Of a DNA stretch of 64,000 nt, positions 37,259 to 46,394 are shown piece after piece. How positions within the stretch are numbered: position 1 is the first letter of the stretch; each line of letters begins with the position of its first letter. This DNA comes from Nitrosospira lacus. Lineage in GTDB: Bacteria; Pseudomonadota; Gammaproteobacteria; Burkholderiales; Nitrosomonadaceae. The DNA lies in NCBI RefSeq assembly GCF_000355765.4, contig NZ_CP021106.3:434001-498000 (forward strand), given 5' to 3'. Both the position numbers and the translations under genes were made by a program. A model generated the notes under the pieces. It saw only the letters and a program-made list of their open reading frames with translations, was not told the origin of the DNA and ran no database searches.

Positions 37259-38518
37259 TCAACCCCTCGCACCAAACATCATGCGCCGGGCGACGAAACG
37301 CTTGGCTTGCGGAAGACAATCCAGCGCGCTCAGCCCCATGCCACGCATGCTTCCCAATACAGGATCGTCATTGGAAAAAAGTTTCACCAGCGAATCCGTG
37401 AAAATTCGCCCGGCGCCGCTGTCCATCCGGCGCCTGTGACGATATCTTGCAAGCATCGCCGGAGTTCCTGTCTCAGCGGGAGCTGAGATAATTTCGTCAG
37501 CCAGTTCCCAGGCATCACGCAAGCCCAAATTAAAACCTTGCCCCGCAACCGGGTGCAAAGTCTGTGCCGCATTGCCCACCAATGCCGCACGGCAAGCCGT
37601 GACGGGGGTGACGTATTTTAGCACAAGAGGAAAGCCGGAACGTTTGCCGGCCTCGACGAGTTTACCGAGACGATCACCGAAATGGTCATGCAATCGAACA
37701 AGGAATGCTGCGTCATCCAAAGCAAGAATTTCCTCGGCCGCCGAGGGAGAAACCGTCCATACCAGGGCAAAGTACTCACCCGAAGGTAGCAATGCCACCG
37801 GACCATCCGGAGTGAAGCGTTCATAAGCCACGCCCGCCTCGGCGGGAGAACGTATGAATCCGCTCCCGGTGCGGCCGGTAATTTTCAAGGGACGCGCTGC
37901 TGTTCCGCCCAAACGGGGACAGCACTCACTTTTGATGCGCGCAACCACCGCCCATTGCTGGTAGTCCTGCACATGCTGGGTCACGCCTTCGATTTGAGCA
38001 GTGAGGCGGCCGCCATCCGCCAGCACCAGCAACCGGGCAGCGGCTTTCTTTGTCACTCCATCATGCTGAAATTCAGCCTGCGCCCTCTCGGCGCCGGTTT
38101 CCAGCCGCGTTACCTGCGCCCCGGTCAAGTAGTCGACATCGCATTTTTTCAGCGCCTTATGCATGGACCGGAATACATCATGGTGGTTTACTACATAACC
38201 CAGTGCCGGCACGCCGATATCGTCAGCGGTCATGACGGCGCGGCCGAAACCCCCGCGATTGGAGATATGGATGGTCGTGATGGGCGTGACGTCCGGTAAC
38301 CCCTTCCATACGCCCAAACGCTCCAGGATAAGCCGGCTGCCGTGAGACAGCGCCAAGGGGCGCGAGTCTTCCGTTTTTTCTGGCAATCCGCGCGCTTCCA
38401 GCAGCAACACGGATACACCGGCGCCGCGCAACGCCAGTGCCAACCCCATGCCTACCGGGCCGCCACCGATGATGATCAAATCATATTCATGCTTCAGGAT
38501 AGTTTTTCCTTGGCTCAT
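37259..38518 (-). CDS. ubiH: UbiH-family FAD monooxygenase
   Basis: 419 aa flavin hydroxylase of ubiquinone synthesis. Dinucleotide site YDLIIIGGGPVGMGLALALRG; second motif DSRPLALSHGSRLILERLG; third FAD motif [19 protein letters not shown] (the GD motif reads GN here) and LGLRDAWELADEI. Closest to UbiH/VisC by pattern, though UbiF-like specificity cannot be excluded. It follows a small membrane protein gene and pepP, and ubiH beside pepP is also the E. coli order. Confidence 0.88.
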   Translation of the reverse strand: MSQGKTILKHEYDLIIIGGGPVGMGLALALRGAGVSVLLLEARGLPEKTEDSRPLALSHGSRLILERLGVWKGLPDVTPITTIHISNRGGFGRAVMTADDIGVPALGYVVNHHDVFRSMHKALKKCDVDYLTGAQVTRLETGAERAQAEFQHDGVTKKAAARLLVLADGGRLTAQIEGVTQHVQDYQQWAVVARIKSECCPRLGGTAARPLKITGRTGSGFIRSPAEAGVAYERFTPDGPVALLPSGEYFALVWTVSPSAAEEILALDDAAFLVRLHDHFGDRLGKLVEAGKRSGFPLVLKYVTPVTACRAALVGNAAQTLHPVAGQGFNLGLRDAWELADEIISAPAETGTPAMLARYRHRRRMDSGAGRIFTDSLVKLFSNDDPVLGSMRGMGLSALDCLPQAKRFVARRMMFGARG

Positions 38519-38535
38519 ATCCGTACATTCGCGGC

Positions 38536-38868
38536 TTATTTAGTGTGCGGCTCATCCGTTCGTTCTTCGATGATTTCAGCATCCTCGATTACAACATATT
38601 CTCCCTCTTCCGCTTCCCTGGCTTTACGTAATTTTCGGCGCAGCCACCACAGACGAAACGAAATACCCGCAGCGGCAATGGCGAATAGGGCAAGAAAAGC
38701 GGTAAAAAAGAAAATACCCAAAACAGCCATGACAATCAATACAGGAATAAAGAGCAGGTAAGCCGCCCACCGGCTGCCAGGGGAGACATGCACGATCTCC
38801 TCTTCCGGCATGCCCGTCTTCTCATTCCGGGATATGCGTCTTATGACTATTTTCCTGTCTTCGTCCAT
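38536..38868 (-). CDS. Small two-span membrane protein
   Basis: 110 aa. Basic start (DEDRKIVIRRISRNEK), two hydrophobic spans (WAAYLLFIPVLIVMAVLGIF and AFLALFAIAAAGISFRLWW), a basic loop RRKLRKAREA and an acidic tail. Not recognised as a named family. It lies between pepP and ubiH with gaps of under 25 bp on each side, so it is part of that operon. Confidence 0.7.
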   Translation of the reverse strand: MDEDRKIVIRRISRNEKTGMPEEEIVHVSPGSRWAAYLLFIPVLIVMAVLGIFFFTAFLALFAIAAAGISFRLWWLRRKLRKAREAEEGEYVVIEDAEIIEERTDEPHTK

Positions 38869-38890
38869 AATCCTGAATCCGGCGGTTGGA

Positions 38891-40216
38891 CTACCAATCT
38901 TTCCGATCCTGCATCAATTCTTCAATCTCCACCACCGCCTTGGGAGCAGCCGACGTCAATACTTCGCATCCGGTTTCCGTTACCGCCACATCATCCTCGA
39001 TACGCACACCCGTATCCCAGAAATGGCGGGGCACGTTATCCGCGGGACGGACGTAGCAACCCGGTTCCACTGTCAGGGTCATTCCCAGTTGGAGTGGGCG
39101 CCATTCCCCATTGCGCTTGTATTCGCCGGCGTCGTGCACATCCAGTCCCAGCCAGTGACCGGTACGGTGCATGTAAAAACGCTTATAGTCTTCCGACTGT
39201 ATGACCGAATCCACACTCCCGTGGCACAGACCAAAATCGATGAACCCCTGAACCAGCACCCGCAGTGCCGCTTCATGCGGCGCATCCCATGGGCTGCCCG
39301 GCTTTACCGCGCTTATCGCCGCCGCCTGTGCCGATAGCACCAATTGATACAGGTCTCTTTGCGCTGGCGTGAATTTTCCATTCACCGGGAACGTGCGCGT
39401 AATGTCAGCCGCATAGCCGTCCACTTCGCAGGCCGCGTCGATCAACAACAGATCGCCGGCATTCAGGCGGGCATTGTTCCCGACATAGTGCAAAACACAG
39501 GCATTCGCGCCGCCTGCGACGATAGACGTGTAGGCGGGCGCTTGCGCGCCATGACGGCGGAACTCGTGCAGCAGCGCGGCCTCCACTTCATATTCGTTCA
39601 TACCGGGCCGGGTTTCCCGCATTGCCCGGCGATGGGCGCCACTGGAAATCTCGGCTGCGCGGCGCATGACCTGAAGTTCTTCCGCGCTCTTGAACAGACG
39701 CATTTCATCCAGCAGGGGACGGATGTCATGAATTCTGGCGGGCGCGGTGACTCCGCTGCGGGTCTGTTGGCGTACCTGGTTGATCCAGCCGGTGATACGC
39801 GTATCCCATGCCGTATCGTGTCCCAACGAGCAATACACGGTGGGCTGATTTGCCAGCAATCCCGGCAGCATGTCGTCCAGCCTGAAGATGGGATATGCCT
39901 CATCGAAATCGAATGCATTCCGCGCTGCCTCGGGACCATAACGGAAGCCATCCCAGATTTCCCGCTCCAGATCCTTGTCGCGGCAGAACAGGATATGCCT
40001 GGATGCTTTCTCGTCCGCTTCCGCCACCATCACCAGCACCGCTTCCGGTTCGCGAAAACCGGTCAGGTAATAAAAATAGCTGTCGAAGCGATAGGGATAA
40101 TGCGCATCGCGATTCCGCACCTGTTCCGGCGCGGTGGGAACAATGGCAACGCCTTTTTGCATCTGGGATGCCAAATGCCGGCGCCGCTCGCGGAATGATT
40201 TAATGGGGATCATCAC
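38891..40216 (-). CDS. pepP: Xaa-Pro aminopeptidase
   Basis: 441 aa M24B metallopeptidase that removes N-terminal residues before proline. The five metal ligands are visible: two Asp in LIDAACEVDGYAADITRTF, His in HWLGLDVHD, and Glu in TLTVEPGCYV and VRIEDDVAV. N-terminal domain with FYYLTGFREPEAVLV. Usual length for E. coli-type PepP. ATG-ATG at the start leaves a one-codon ambiguity. Confidence 0.95.
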   Translation of the reverse strand: MMIPIKSFRERRRHLASQMQKGVAIVPTAPEQVRNRDAHYPYRFDSYFYYLTGFREPEAVLVMVAEADEKASRHILFCRDKDLEREIWDGFRYGPEAARNAFDFDEAYPIFRLDDMLPGLLANQPTVYCSLGHDTAWDTRITGWINQVRQQTRSGVTAPARIHDIRPLLDEMRLFKSAEELQVMRRAAEISSGAHRRAMRETRPGMNEYEVEAALLHEFRRHGAQAPAYTSIVAGGANACVLHYVGNNARLNAGDLLLIDAACEVDGYAADITRTFPVNGKFTPAQRDLYQLVLSAQAAAISAVKPGSPWDAPHEAALRVLVQGFIDFGLCHGSVDSVIQSEDYKRFYMHRTGHWLGLDVHDAGEYKRNGEWRPLQLGMTLTVEPGCYVRPADNVPRHFWDTGVRIEDDVAVTETGCEVLTSAAPKAVVEIEELMQDRKDW

Positions 40217-40274
40217 TAATGATTATTACAGTATTTTGCAGGATAACGCAAAGCAGGCACAGCGTCAGAAATTC

Positions 40275-41057
40275 TCATCCCTCGTTCAGCCGAGCATCAA
40301 GCTGGCGCAGGCGTTCCGGCGTGCCCACGTCCACCCATATCCCTCGATAATGCTGACCGCCAATTTTTCCAGCCGCAATTGCCTGGCGCAGCAGGGGCGC
40401 GAGCTTTGCCACGGTGCCAGGCACCACATCCTTGAACAATCCGGGTTGATACGCACCGATCCCGCTGAAAGTAAGATTATCCTTCCCTGAAGGGACTATT
40501 CTGCCGGAATCGAGGACGAAATCACCGCCGGCATGCTGGGCCGGGTTATCCACCATCACCAGATGCGCCAGATCCTCATCGGGATGGGTTTGCATATGCC
40601 GCAGGGCCGGCAATAGTATCGAAAAATCGATTTCGCAATAAATATCGGCATTCACCGTCACGAATGGCTGTTCCCCGTATTCATTTTCCCACCCGGCTTG
40701 CAGAAGGGGCATTGCCTGGGCGATACCGCCGGCCGTTTCCAGCGCTGCCGACTCATGCGAATAACGGATGCGGACACCATAACGTTCTCCATTGCCCAGC
40801 GCCGCCTCGATCATCTGCCCCAGATGCGCATGATTGATGACGACTTCGACAAAACCCGCGCGCGCGAGGCTCTCAAGATGATACTCAATCAGCGATTTGC
40901 CCCCTGCGCGCAGCAGTGGCTTGGGCAGCGTGTCAGTCAGCGGGCGCATGCGCTCGCCGCGCCCCGCGGCCAGAATCATGGCCTTGAACCTAAATCCGGC
41001 AGTCGATCGCTCGCTTGTCAGTCCAGCGCCATGATTGGTAGAGAATTTTTGTTCCAC
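40275..41057 (-). CDS. murU: N-acetylmuramate-1-phosphate uridylyltransferase (MurU)
   Basis: 260 aa with a GTG start at 41057, or 234 aa if the inner ATG at 40979 (MILAAGRGERMRPLTD) is used; the latter is the family's natural N-terminus, so the first 26 residues are doubtful. The nucleotidyltransferase signature is MILAAGRGERMRPLTD with the following PKPLL. It follows amgK, its usual partner: together they recycle MurNAc to UDP-MurNAc, bypassing the fosfomycin target MurA (known for the Pseudomonas pair). Confidence 0.88.
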   Translation of the reverse strand: MEQKFSTNHGAGLTSERSTAGFRFKAMILAAGRGERMRPLTDTLPKPLLRAGGKSLIEYHLESLARAGFVEVVINHAHLGQMIEAALGNGERYGVRIRYSHESAALETAGGIAQAMPLLQAGWENEYGEQPFVTVNADIYCEIDFSILLPALRHMQTHPDEDLAHLVMVDNPAQHAGGDFVLDSGRIVPSGKDNLTFSGIGAYQPGLFKDVVPGTVAKLAPLLRQAIAAGKIGGQHYRGIWVDVGTPERLRQLDARLNEG

Positions 41058-41090
41058 TTAGTTCTCATCTTTAGGGTGAACGGCGCCATT

Positions 41091-42095
41091 TCAGAATGTG
41101 TAGCCGACTTTTGCCTCTGGCGGCTTGTTTTCCAGCCCATCCAGCAGCGTCAGCAGAGGATTGAGCTCGCGGTAGCGCTCGCAGGCCTTGCGCAAGTACT
41201 CCATCACCAATGGCATGTCCCTGAGATAACCCGCTTTGCCGTCGCGATGATACAGGCGCGCGAAAATTCCCAGCACCTTGATATGACGCTGTACGCCCAT
41301 CCATTCGAAATCGCGGTAAAAATCAGCGAAATCGGCAGCCACCGGCAATCCTGCTGTTCGCGCTTCTTCCCAGTAGCGGATTATCCAGTCCAGGATACGT
41401 TCTTCGTCCCAGCGGATATAGGCGTCCTTGAACAGCGACACCAGGTCGTAGGTGATGGGGCCATAAACCGCGTCCTGAAAATCGACAATACCGGGATTGG
41501 GGGTCGTCACCATCAGATTGCGCGAATGGTAGTCGCGGTGCACGAATACCTTGGGTTGCGCAAGATTGTTCCGTACAATCCGTTTGAAAACCGCATCAAG
41601 CTCCGCTTTCCGGCTTGCCCCAAGGGACGCCTGCAAATGCTTCGCCACATACCAGTCCGGGAACAAATTCAGCTCTCTCATCAATAGCGCTTCATCATAT
41701 TCCGGCAGCACGCCGGGGCGGCTCGCCAGCTGGATTTTAAGGAGGGCCGCCAGCGCATCGCGATATAAGCAATCGGCTTTATCGGGATCGCCATTCAGCG
41801 CCTGGAGGTAGGTGGTACTTTCAAGATCAGAGAGCAGCAGGAAACCCTGTGTCGGATCCTGCGCCAATATGGTTGGCACATGCGCACCGGCGGCGGCGAA
41901 TAGTCCAGCCACATGCACAAACGGTGCACAATCCTCCTGCTGCGGCGGCGCATCCATCACGATCAATGTCCGGTCATTGAACGTTGCGCGGAAATAACGG
42001 CGGAAACTCGCATCGGCGGAAGCCGGCGATAGCGTGAAGCTTTTATCGGGGAAGTGTGTCTTGATCCAGTTTTCCAGAAGTTGCAAGCGTTCCAT
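41091..42095 (-). CDS. amgK: Anomeric MurNAc/GlcNAc kinase (AmgK)
   Basis: 334 aa aminoglycoside-phosphotransferase fold kinase. Brenner motif VFVHRDYHSRNLM with catalytic Asp, metal-binding Asp in IVDFQDAVYGPITYDL; N-terminal part with SFRRYFRATFNDRTLIVMDA. Makes MurNAc-1-phosphate for MurU, which lies 34 bp downstream. First gene of the leftward run. Divergent from ubiK. Confidence 0.88.
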   Translation of the reverse strand: MERLQLLENWIKTHFPDKSFTLSPASADASFRRYFRATFNDRTLIVMDAPPQQEDCAPFVHVAGLFAAAGAHVPTILAQDPTQGFLLLSDLESTTYLQALNGDPDKADCLYRDALAALLKIQLASRPGVLPEYDEALLMRELNLFPDWYVAKHLQASLGASRKAELDAVFKRIVRNNLAQPKVFVHRDYHSRNLMVTTPNPGIVDFQDAVYGPITYDLVSLFKDAYIRWDEERILDWIIRYWEEARTAGLPVAADFADFYRDFEWMGVQRHIKVLGIFARLYHRDGKAGYLRDMPLVMEYLRKACERYRELNPLLTLLDGLENKPPEAKVGYTF

Positions 42096-42198
42096 AATAA
42101 TCCGCTGATTTGCCTAATTACCAGAAATATGAGATTTTAGCATGCATGCATCACTCCTCATCCAGCCGGGTGATGGGGCGGCAATCATGGAGGAAATC

Positions 42199-42489
42199 AT
42201 GCTCAATCAAAAAGTATTGGACGAAATCGTAACCAAAGTCAACGAACTGCTTGCGCAGAGTCCGGTGAAGGATGTGGAAAAAAATCTGAGGGTTATGCTG
42301 TCGGGGATGTTCACCCGACTGGATCTGGTAACGCGTGAAGAATTCGAGGTACAACAGGAAGTCGTGAAACGTACGCGCGAAAAATTGACCGCGCTGGAAG
42401 CGAGGATCGCTGAACTGGAAAATCCCACGAAATCAGATAGCCTGGACACTCCGGCGGAGACGGTGGATGACCTCTCGGAAACGGAATGA
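42199..42489 (+). CDS. ubiK: UbiK/YqiC-type ubiquinone accessory factor
   Basis: 96 aa. Membrane-fusogenic coiled-coil (BMFP) family: VLDEIVTKVNELLAQSPVKD, LRVMLSGMFTRLDLVTREEF, then RTREKLTALEARIAELE. UbiK binds UbiJ and lipids in aerobic ubiquinone synthesis. Start at 42199 chosen for GGAGG 7 nt upstream (atggaggaaatc); an earlier in-frame ATG at 42142 adds 19 unrelated residues. The C-terminal tail is acidic. Confidence 0.9.
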   Translation: MLNQKVLDEIVTKVNELLAQSPVKDVEKNLRVMLSGMFTRLDLVTREEFEVQQEVVKRTREKLTALEARIAELENPTKSDSLDTPAETVDDLSETE

Positions 42490-42593
42490 TCTGATATTCG
42501 GGCTATGGCAGGTAATAAAGAATTGTAGATACTTTGCAAATATGCAAAAAATATTGGTATTGATTCCATTGGCCCCTGGCTGAGACTTTTTTC

Positions 42594-44114
42594 ATGCCGC
42601 TTGCTATTCTTTATAGCCGCGCTATCTCGGGCATGGAGTCTCCGCTGGTGACGGTGGAAGCTCACATCGCCAATGGCTTGCCCAGTTTCACCATCGTTGG
42701 ATTACCGGAAGCGGAAGTCAAGGAAAGCAAGGACAGGGTGCGGGCAGCGCTGCAAAACGCGCAATTCGAATTTCCCGCCCGGCGCATTACGATCAACCTC
42801 GCCCCCGCCGATCTGCCCAAGGAAAGCGGGCGCTTCGATCTACCCATTGCGCTCGGCATACTCGCGGCGACGGGTCAAATTCCTTCGAATAAACTTGATC
42901 AGTACGAATGGGCGGGCGAACTCGCCCTCACCGGAGAATTGCGCGCCATACGCGGCGCATTGGCGATGACTTACGGAGCATCGCGTTCGGGCCGCAGTTT
43001 CGTGCTGCCGCAACAAAACGCCGCGGAGGCTGCGCTGGTTGCAGAAGCGACCGTCTATCCCGCCACATCGTTATTGCAGATATGCGCACACCTCGCCGGG
43101 CGCGAGCCGATGCAACGTTATACGGCGGATGACGGGGCAAGCACCGAAGGCAACCCGGAAAGCGGCGGGCCTCAATACCCGGGAATGGAGGAAGTCAAAG
43201 GTCAGGCGTATGCGAAGCGCGCGCTGGAAATTGCAGCGGCGGGAAACCATAGCATGCTGATGGTGGGTCCGCCCGGCACGGGAAAATCCATGCTGGCAGC
43301 ACGTTTTCCAGGCATCCTGCCATCCATGACCGAAGATGAGGCGCTTGAATCCGCCGCGATGCAATCCCTCAGCAGTGGCGGCTTTAACGTTGCCCACTGG
43401 AAACGCCGCCCTTATCGATCCCCGCACCATACCGCCTCGGGCGTCGCCCTGGTGGGCGGTGGCAGCAATCCCCGGCCCGGCGAAATCTCGCTGGCAATGA
43501 ATGGCGTATTGTTTCTCGACGAGCTGCCGGAATTTGACCGCAAGGTGCTGGAAGTCTTGCGTGAACCGCTGGAATCTGGACGTATCACCATATCACGCGC
43601 GGCGCGCCAGGCGGACTTTCCCGCCCGGTTCCAGTTGATCGCGGCGATGAACCCCTGTCCCTGTGGCTACCTCGGGCACTACAGCGGCAAATGCCGCTGT
43701 ACTCCCGACCAGGTGGCGCGCTATCGCGGCAAAATTTCCGGCCCCCTGCTCGATCGCATCGACATACAGATCGAGGTGCCCGCCGCGCCACAGGAAGACC
43801 TGATGCGCCAAGTCCAGAGTGAATCAAGCAGTTCCATCAGGCAGCGGGTCGAGTCAGCCTATCAGCGGCAATTGACGCGCCAGGACAAGGCCAATGCACG
43901 GCTGACGGTAAAGGAGATTGACAAGTACTGTGTGCCGGATACTTTGGGGGAGGATCTGCTCAAACAAGCCATCAGCCGCCTGAATTTTTCGGCGCGGGCT
44001 TATCATCGTGTTCTAAAAGTGGCGCGCACCATCGCCGATCTGGCGGCAAGCGACGGCATAACCAGTACGCATATCGCGGAAGCGGTGCAGTACCGGAGGC
44101 TGGACAGAAGTTAG
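42594..44114 (+). CDS. ComM/YifB-family AAA+ ATPase
   Basis: 506 aa. N-terminal Lon-like non-proteolytic domain (VTVEAHIANGLPSFTIVGLP, VKESKDRVRAAL), then a Mg-chelatase AAA+ core with Walker A MVGPPGTGKSMLAARFPG and Walker B GVLFLDELPEF, a Cys-rich NPCPCGYLGHYSGKC insert and a C-terminal helical domain. ComM is a hexameric helicase that drives branch migration during natural transformation (known). Stand-alone gene, not in an obvious operon with ubiK. Confidence 0.93.
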   Translation: MPLAILYSRAISGMESPLVTVEAHIANGLPSFTIVGLPEAEVKESKDRVRAALQNAQFEFPARRITINLAPADLPKESGRFDLPIALGILAATGQIPSNKLDQYEWAGELALTGELRAIRGALAMTYGASRSGRSFVLPQQNAAEAALVAEATVYPATSLLQICAHLAGREPMQRYTADDGASTEGNPESGGPQYPGMEEVKGQAYAKRALEIAAAGNHSMLMVGPPGTGKSMLAARFPGILPSMTEDEALESAAMQSLSSGGFNVAHWKRRPYRSPHHTASGVALVGGGSNPRPGEISLAMNGVLFLDELPEFDRKVLEVLREPLESGRITISRAARQADFPARFQLIAAMNPCPCGYLGHYSGKCRCTPDQVARYRGKISGPLLDRIDIQIEVPAAPQEDLMRQVQSESSSSIRQRVESAYQRQLTRQDKANARLTVKEIDKYCVPDTLGEDLLKQAISRLNFSARAYHRVLKVARTIADLAASDGITSTHIAEAVQYRRLDRS

Positions 44115-44497
44115 CCCGGACAAGTTGGATCGAGCTATCCTGCCAGCATAGCGCAAGCTGACGGGCCAATCCAATTCATTAATTTTCATCCTTCACCATC
44201 TCCATGGATGCAGGCTTTGTCGAGTTATGCTTCGCTGACCGACCTGCGTCAAGTCTATTGAATTGACATACCACCGCTTTGTTGCAATTTTATGGCATAA
44301 AAAATTTTTGCCAGGCACCTTGACAATGACAATCTCCTATACTAGTTTTAGTGTGTTGGAACGAAGCACCTGTCCCGGGAGAGAACATGGGTTTATTCCC
44401 CCAAGAATAAACATCCCCAGGTCTTCAATCCAGCCTGTATCACATCTCTCAATTCCCTTGAGTTATCGCTACCACTTCCCATAAAAAGGAGTTAATA
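44115..44497. promoter_or_regulatory. Upstream region of the RiPP operon
   Basis: About 380 bp. TTGACA at 44320-44325 with TAGTTT 17 bp on is a possible promoter (weak -10); another TTGACA is at 44263. AAAAAGGAG lies 6-7 nt before the precursor ATG, a strong ribosome site. No regulator gene or clear operator is visible. Confidence 0.4.
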
Positions 44498-45229
44498 ATG
44501 TCTGATGAGCAGAAACCAGAGGATTCTCCAGCACCCGCCCCGGAAATTGATCCACAGGCAGCGGGAGCGCCCCAGCCTCGTGCACTGGCTGCAAACGCCA
44601 GACTGGCCGATCTTACGATCGGCGATCTGAATTCCATTATTGCGGCTGAGACCAACAGAGCCATCGCATCCCGCTTAGGCAATCTGGGTAATATAGGCGC
44701 TGCCGGCAGCCACGTGAATTCCGGACCGCCAGGATTTGTCAACGGCGGCGGCCATGCCAACTTCGACCCGGCCAGAGGCATTGGCAACCGCGTGAATGTC
44801 GGCGATCTCGGCAGGGCGGGTGTCCATGTGAACTCCGGCCCTCCGGGATTCGTCAACGGCGGCGGTCATGCCAATTTCGATCCGGCCAGAGGCATTGGCA
44901 ACCGCGTGAATGCCGGCGACCTTGGCAGGGCGGGCGTTCATGTGAACTCCGGCCCTCCGGGATTCGTCAACGGCGGTGGTCATGCCAATTTCGATCCGGC
45001 CAGAGGCATTGGCAACCGCGTGAATGTCGGCGACCTTGGCAGAGCCGGCTCGCACGTGAATTCCGGCCCTCCGGGATTCGTCAATGGCGGGGGACATGCC
45101 AATTTCGATCCCAGGGTTAACGTGGGCGCCGGTCTCATCAACGTTACCCTGCCGGACGGAGGCCAGGTCGCCATTCCGGCGGCCGGCCCGGTGGATTTGC
45201 ACGTGCGCGGCTTCCACATTACCCGTTAG
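44498..45229 (+). CDS. RiPP precursor with four 38-residue repeats
   Basis: 243 aa. N-terminal about 70 residues form a Pro/Ala-rich acidic leader, with ADLTIGDLNSIIAAETNRAI probably the recognition helix. Then come four tandem units of 114 bp (first His codons at 44711, 44825, 44939, 45053), each HVNSGPPGFVNGGGHANFDP followed by ARGIGNRVNVGDLGRAG; the fourth is cut short and ends in a beta-rich tail. Each unit offers HVN, FVN, HAN and FDP tripeptides. There is no signal peptide. The genes behind it encode a radical SAM/SPASM enzyme and two oxygenase-type enzymes, so this is read as their peptide substrate (inference). Repeats are almost identical at DNA level, a sign of recent expansion. Confidence 0.8.
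   Translation: MSDEQKPEDSPAPAPEIDPQAAGAPQPRALAANARLADLTIGDLNSIIAAETNRAIASRLGNLGNIGAAGSHVNSGPPGFVNGGGHANFDPARGIGNRVNVGDLGRAGVHVNSGPPGFVNGGGHANFDPARGIGNRVNAGDLGRAGVHVNSGPPGFVNGGGHANFDPARGIGNRVNVGDLGRAGSHVNSGPPGFVNGGGHANFDPRVNVGAGLINVTLPDGGQVAIPAAGPVDLHVRGFHITR
44711..45112 (+). repeat. Four 114-bp tandem repeats in the precursor gene
   Basis: Period exactly 114 bp over three full units and a partial fourth; differences are mostly silent or conservative (for example NVG/NAG, GVH/GSH). A CRISPR array is excluded: the units are contiguous and coding. Confidence 0.9.
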
Positions 45230-45260
45230 CCAATCCGGCCGATGAATCATATGCGGGCCC

Positions 45261-46394
45261 ATGTCGACTGACGGCGCGGCCTGGTCAGGCCGCGCCGTCC
45301 GGTCGCTGCGCGCTTTTGTCGAAGCGACTTGCCAAGACGAAAAACTGCGCCAGTTACTGGAAAGCGATCCTGCGACGGCACTGCGCGTGTGGCAGTGGGA
45401 ATCCGATGCCGTGCCGGCATCACTGCCTCCCCCCATGAGCGCAGTGTCGGTCAGTATCGATGACGCGAGCCTGCTGGGTCCGATAGCGTGGCGAACCGAG
45501 CCGGATAAGGCGCTATTGCGGCAAACGCAGCTGCGTCTTTTACTTGCGGGGGCCAAGCCTCTGGCGCTGATCCATGGCAGCGAGCAAAGCCTGACCGCCT
45601 TGGCAACCTGGATGCGGGCGCGCGGTTTCTTCACGCTGCTTGGCCCGCATGAATTCCTGCCGCAACACGATTCATGCAAGGGTGGCTATAGTAATCGCAT
45701 GACCGAGGTAACCGGCGCACATGCCGGTTCTGGTGCATGGCGTGGATTGCTGGTTGCTCCCGACGAACAAACCGTGCTGATGGCCTGGCTATGCCAGCTG
45801 TTTAGATGGGAAAGCTTCCTGGGAAGATTACTCGGTTATCCGTCCTGCTGCTGCAAAGCGTTCGAAGACCGCTGGCCCATCGCCGCCTCAAACCACGAAG
45901 GGGATGTCGGTCTCATGCTCCTGAAGGAATCAGCATCGGAGACGGTACCACAGGTCCATAACTTGAGCTGGACCACAAATATTTTTGCGCGCTATTTTGG
46001 GTGGGAAATTATTCAGCATTTTCCCTGCCAATGGGATTGCCCCGCCACGGCAAATCTGGCCCGGCGCTATTTCGCCGTGCTTGCGCAGTATTGGCCGGCG
46101 GATGCACAGGAGATACTGGAATATCTGGCATCTCCCCTGCTGGTGATCCCCCATCATGGCTACAGCCTTTTTCGCGGCGGACACGTGACGCGCGAGGACA
46201 CTGGCACGAGCTTGATCTATGATCCCGAACGCGTCCAGATTATCGGTATGGACAGCATTTTTACCGATGAAATCGTATCTTCGTCCCGTTTGACGACGGG
46301 TATGAACGGAGGCTGGAAAATTGCCGGCGGCGACGTTCCAGGCCGGCTGCTGGATGTCAGCCTTGATGAAACTGTTAGGAGGATCGCGATATGA
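45261..46394 (+). CDS. Cys-rich DUF483-like protein of the RiPP operon
   Basis: 377 aa. No catalytic domain recognised with certainty. The centre has FLGRLLGYPSCCCKAFEDRW, similar to the 'GYPxCC..AF' block of DUF483-like proteins, and later HFPCQWDCPATANLARRYF, so six cysteines are placed for metal or cluster binding. The C-terminal part is beta-rich (LLVIPHHGYSLFRGGHVT). It follows the precursor by 31 bp and overlaps the radical SAM gene by 4 nt, so it is probably part of the maturation machinery, perhaps in peptide recognition (inference). Confidence 0.6.
   Translation: MSTDGAAWSGRAVRSLRAFVEATCQDEKLRQLLESDPATALRVWQWESDAVPASLPPPMSAVSVSIDDASLLGPIAWRTEPDKALLRQTQLRLLLAGAKPLALIHGSEQSLTALATWMRARGFFTLLGPHEFLPQHDSCKGGYSNRMTEVTGAHAGSGAWRGLLVAPDEQTVLMAWLCQLFRWESFLGRLLGYPSCCCKAFEDRWPIAASNHEGDVGLMLLKESASETVPQVHNLSWTTNIFARYFGWEIIQHFPCQWDCPATANLARRYFAVLAQYWPADAQEILEYLASPLLVIPHHGYSLFRGGHVTREDTGTSLIYDPERVQIIGMDSIFTDEIVSSSRLTTGMNGGWKIAGGDVPGRLLDVSLDETVRRIAI

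Noticed and set aside
44711-45112. CRISPR-like periodicity
   Set aside because: Units are 114 bp, contiguous and in a coding frame; there are no spacers.
44675-45679. Long minus-strand frame opposite the RiPP precursor
   Set aside because: It mirrors the 114-bp repeats and the next gene; no ribosome site or domain, and the plus-strand frame fits the operon.
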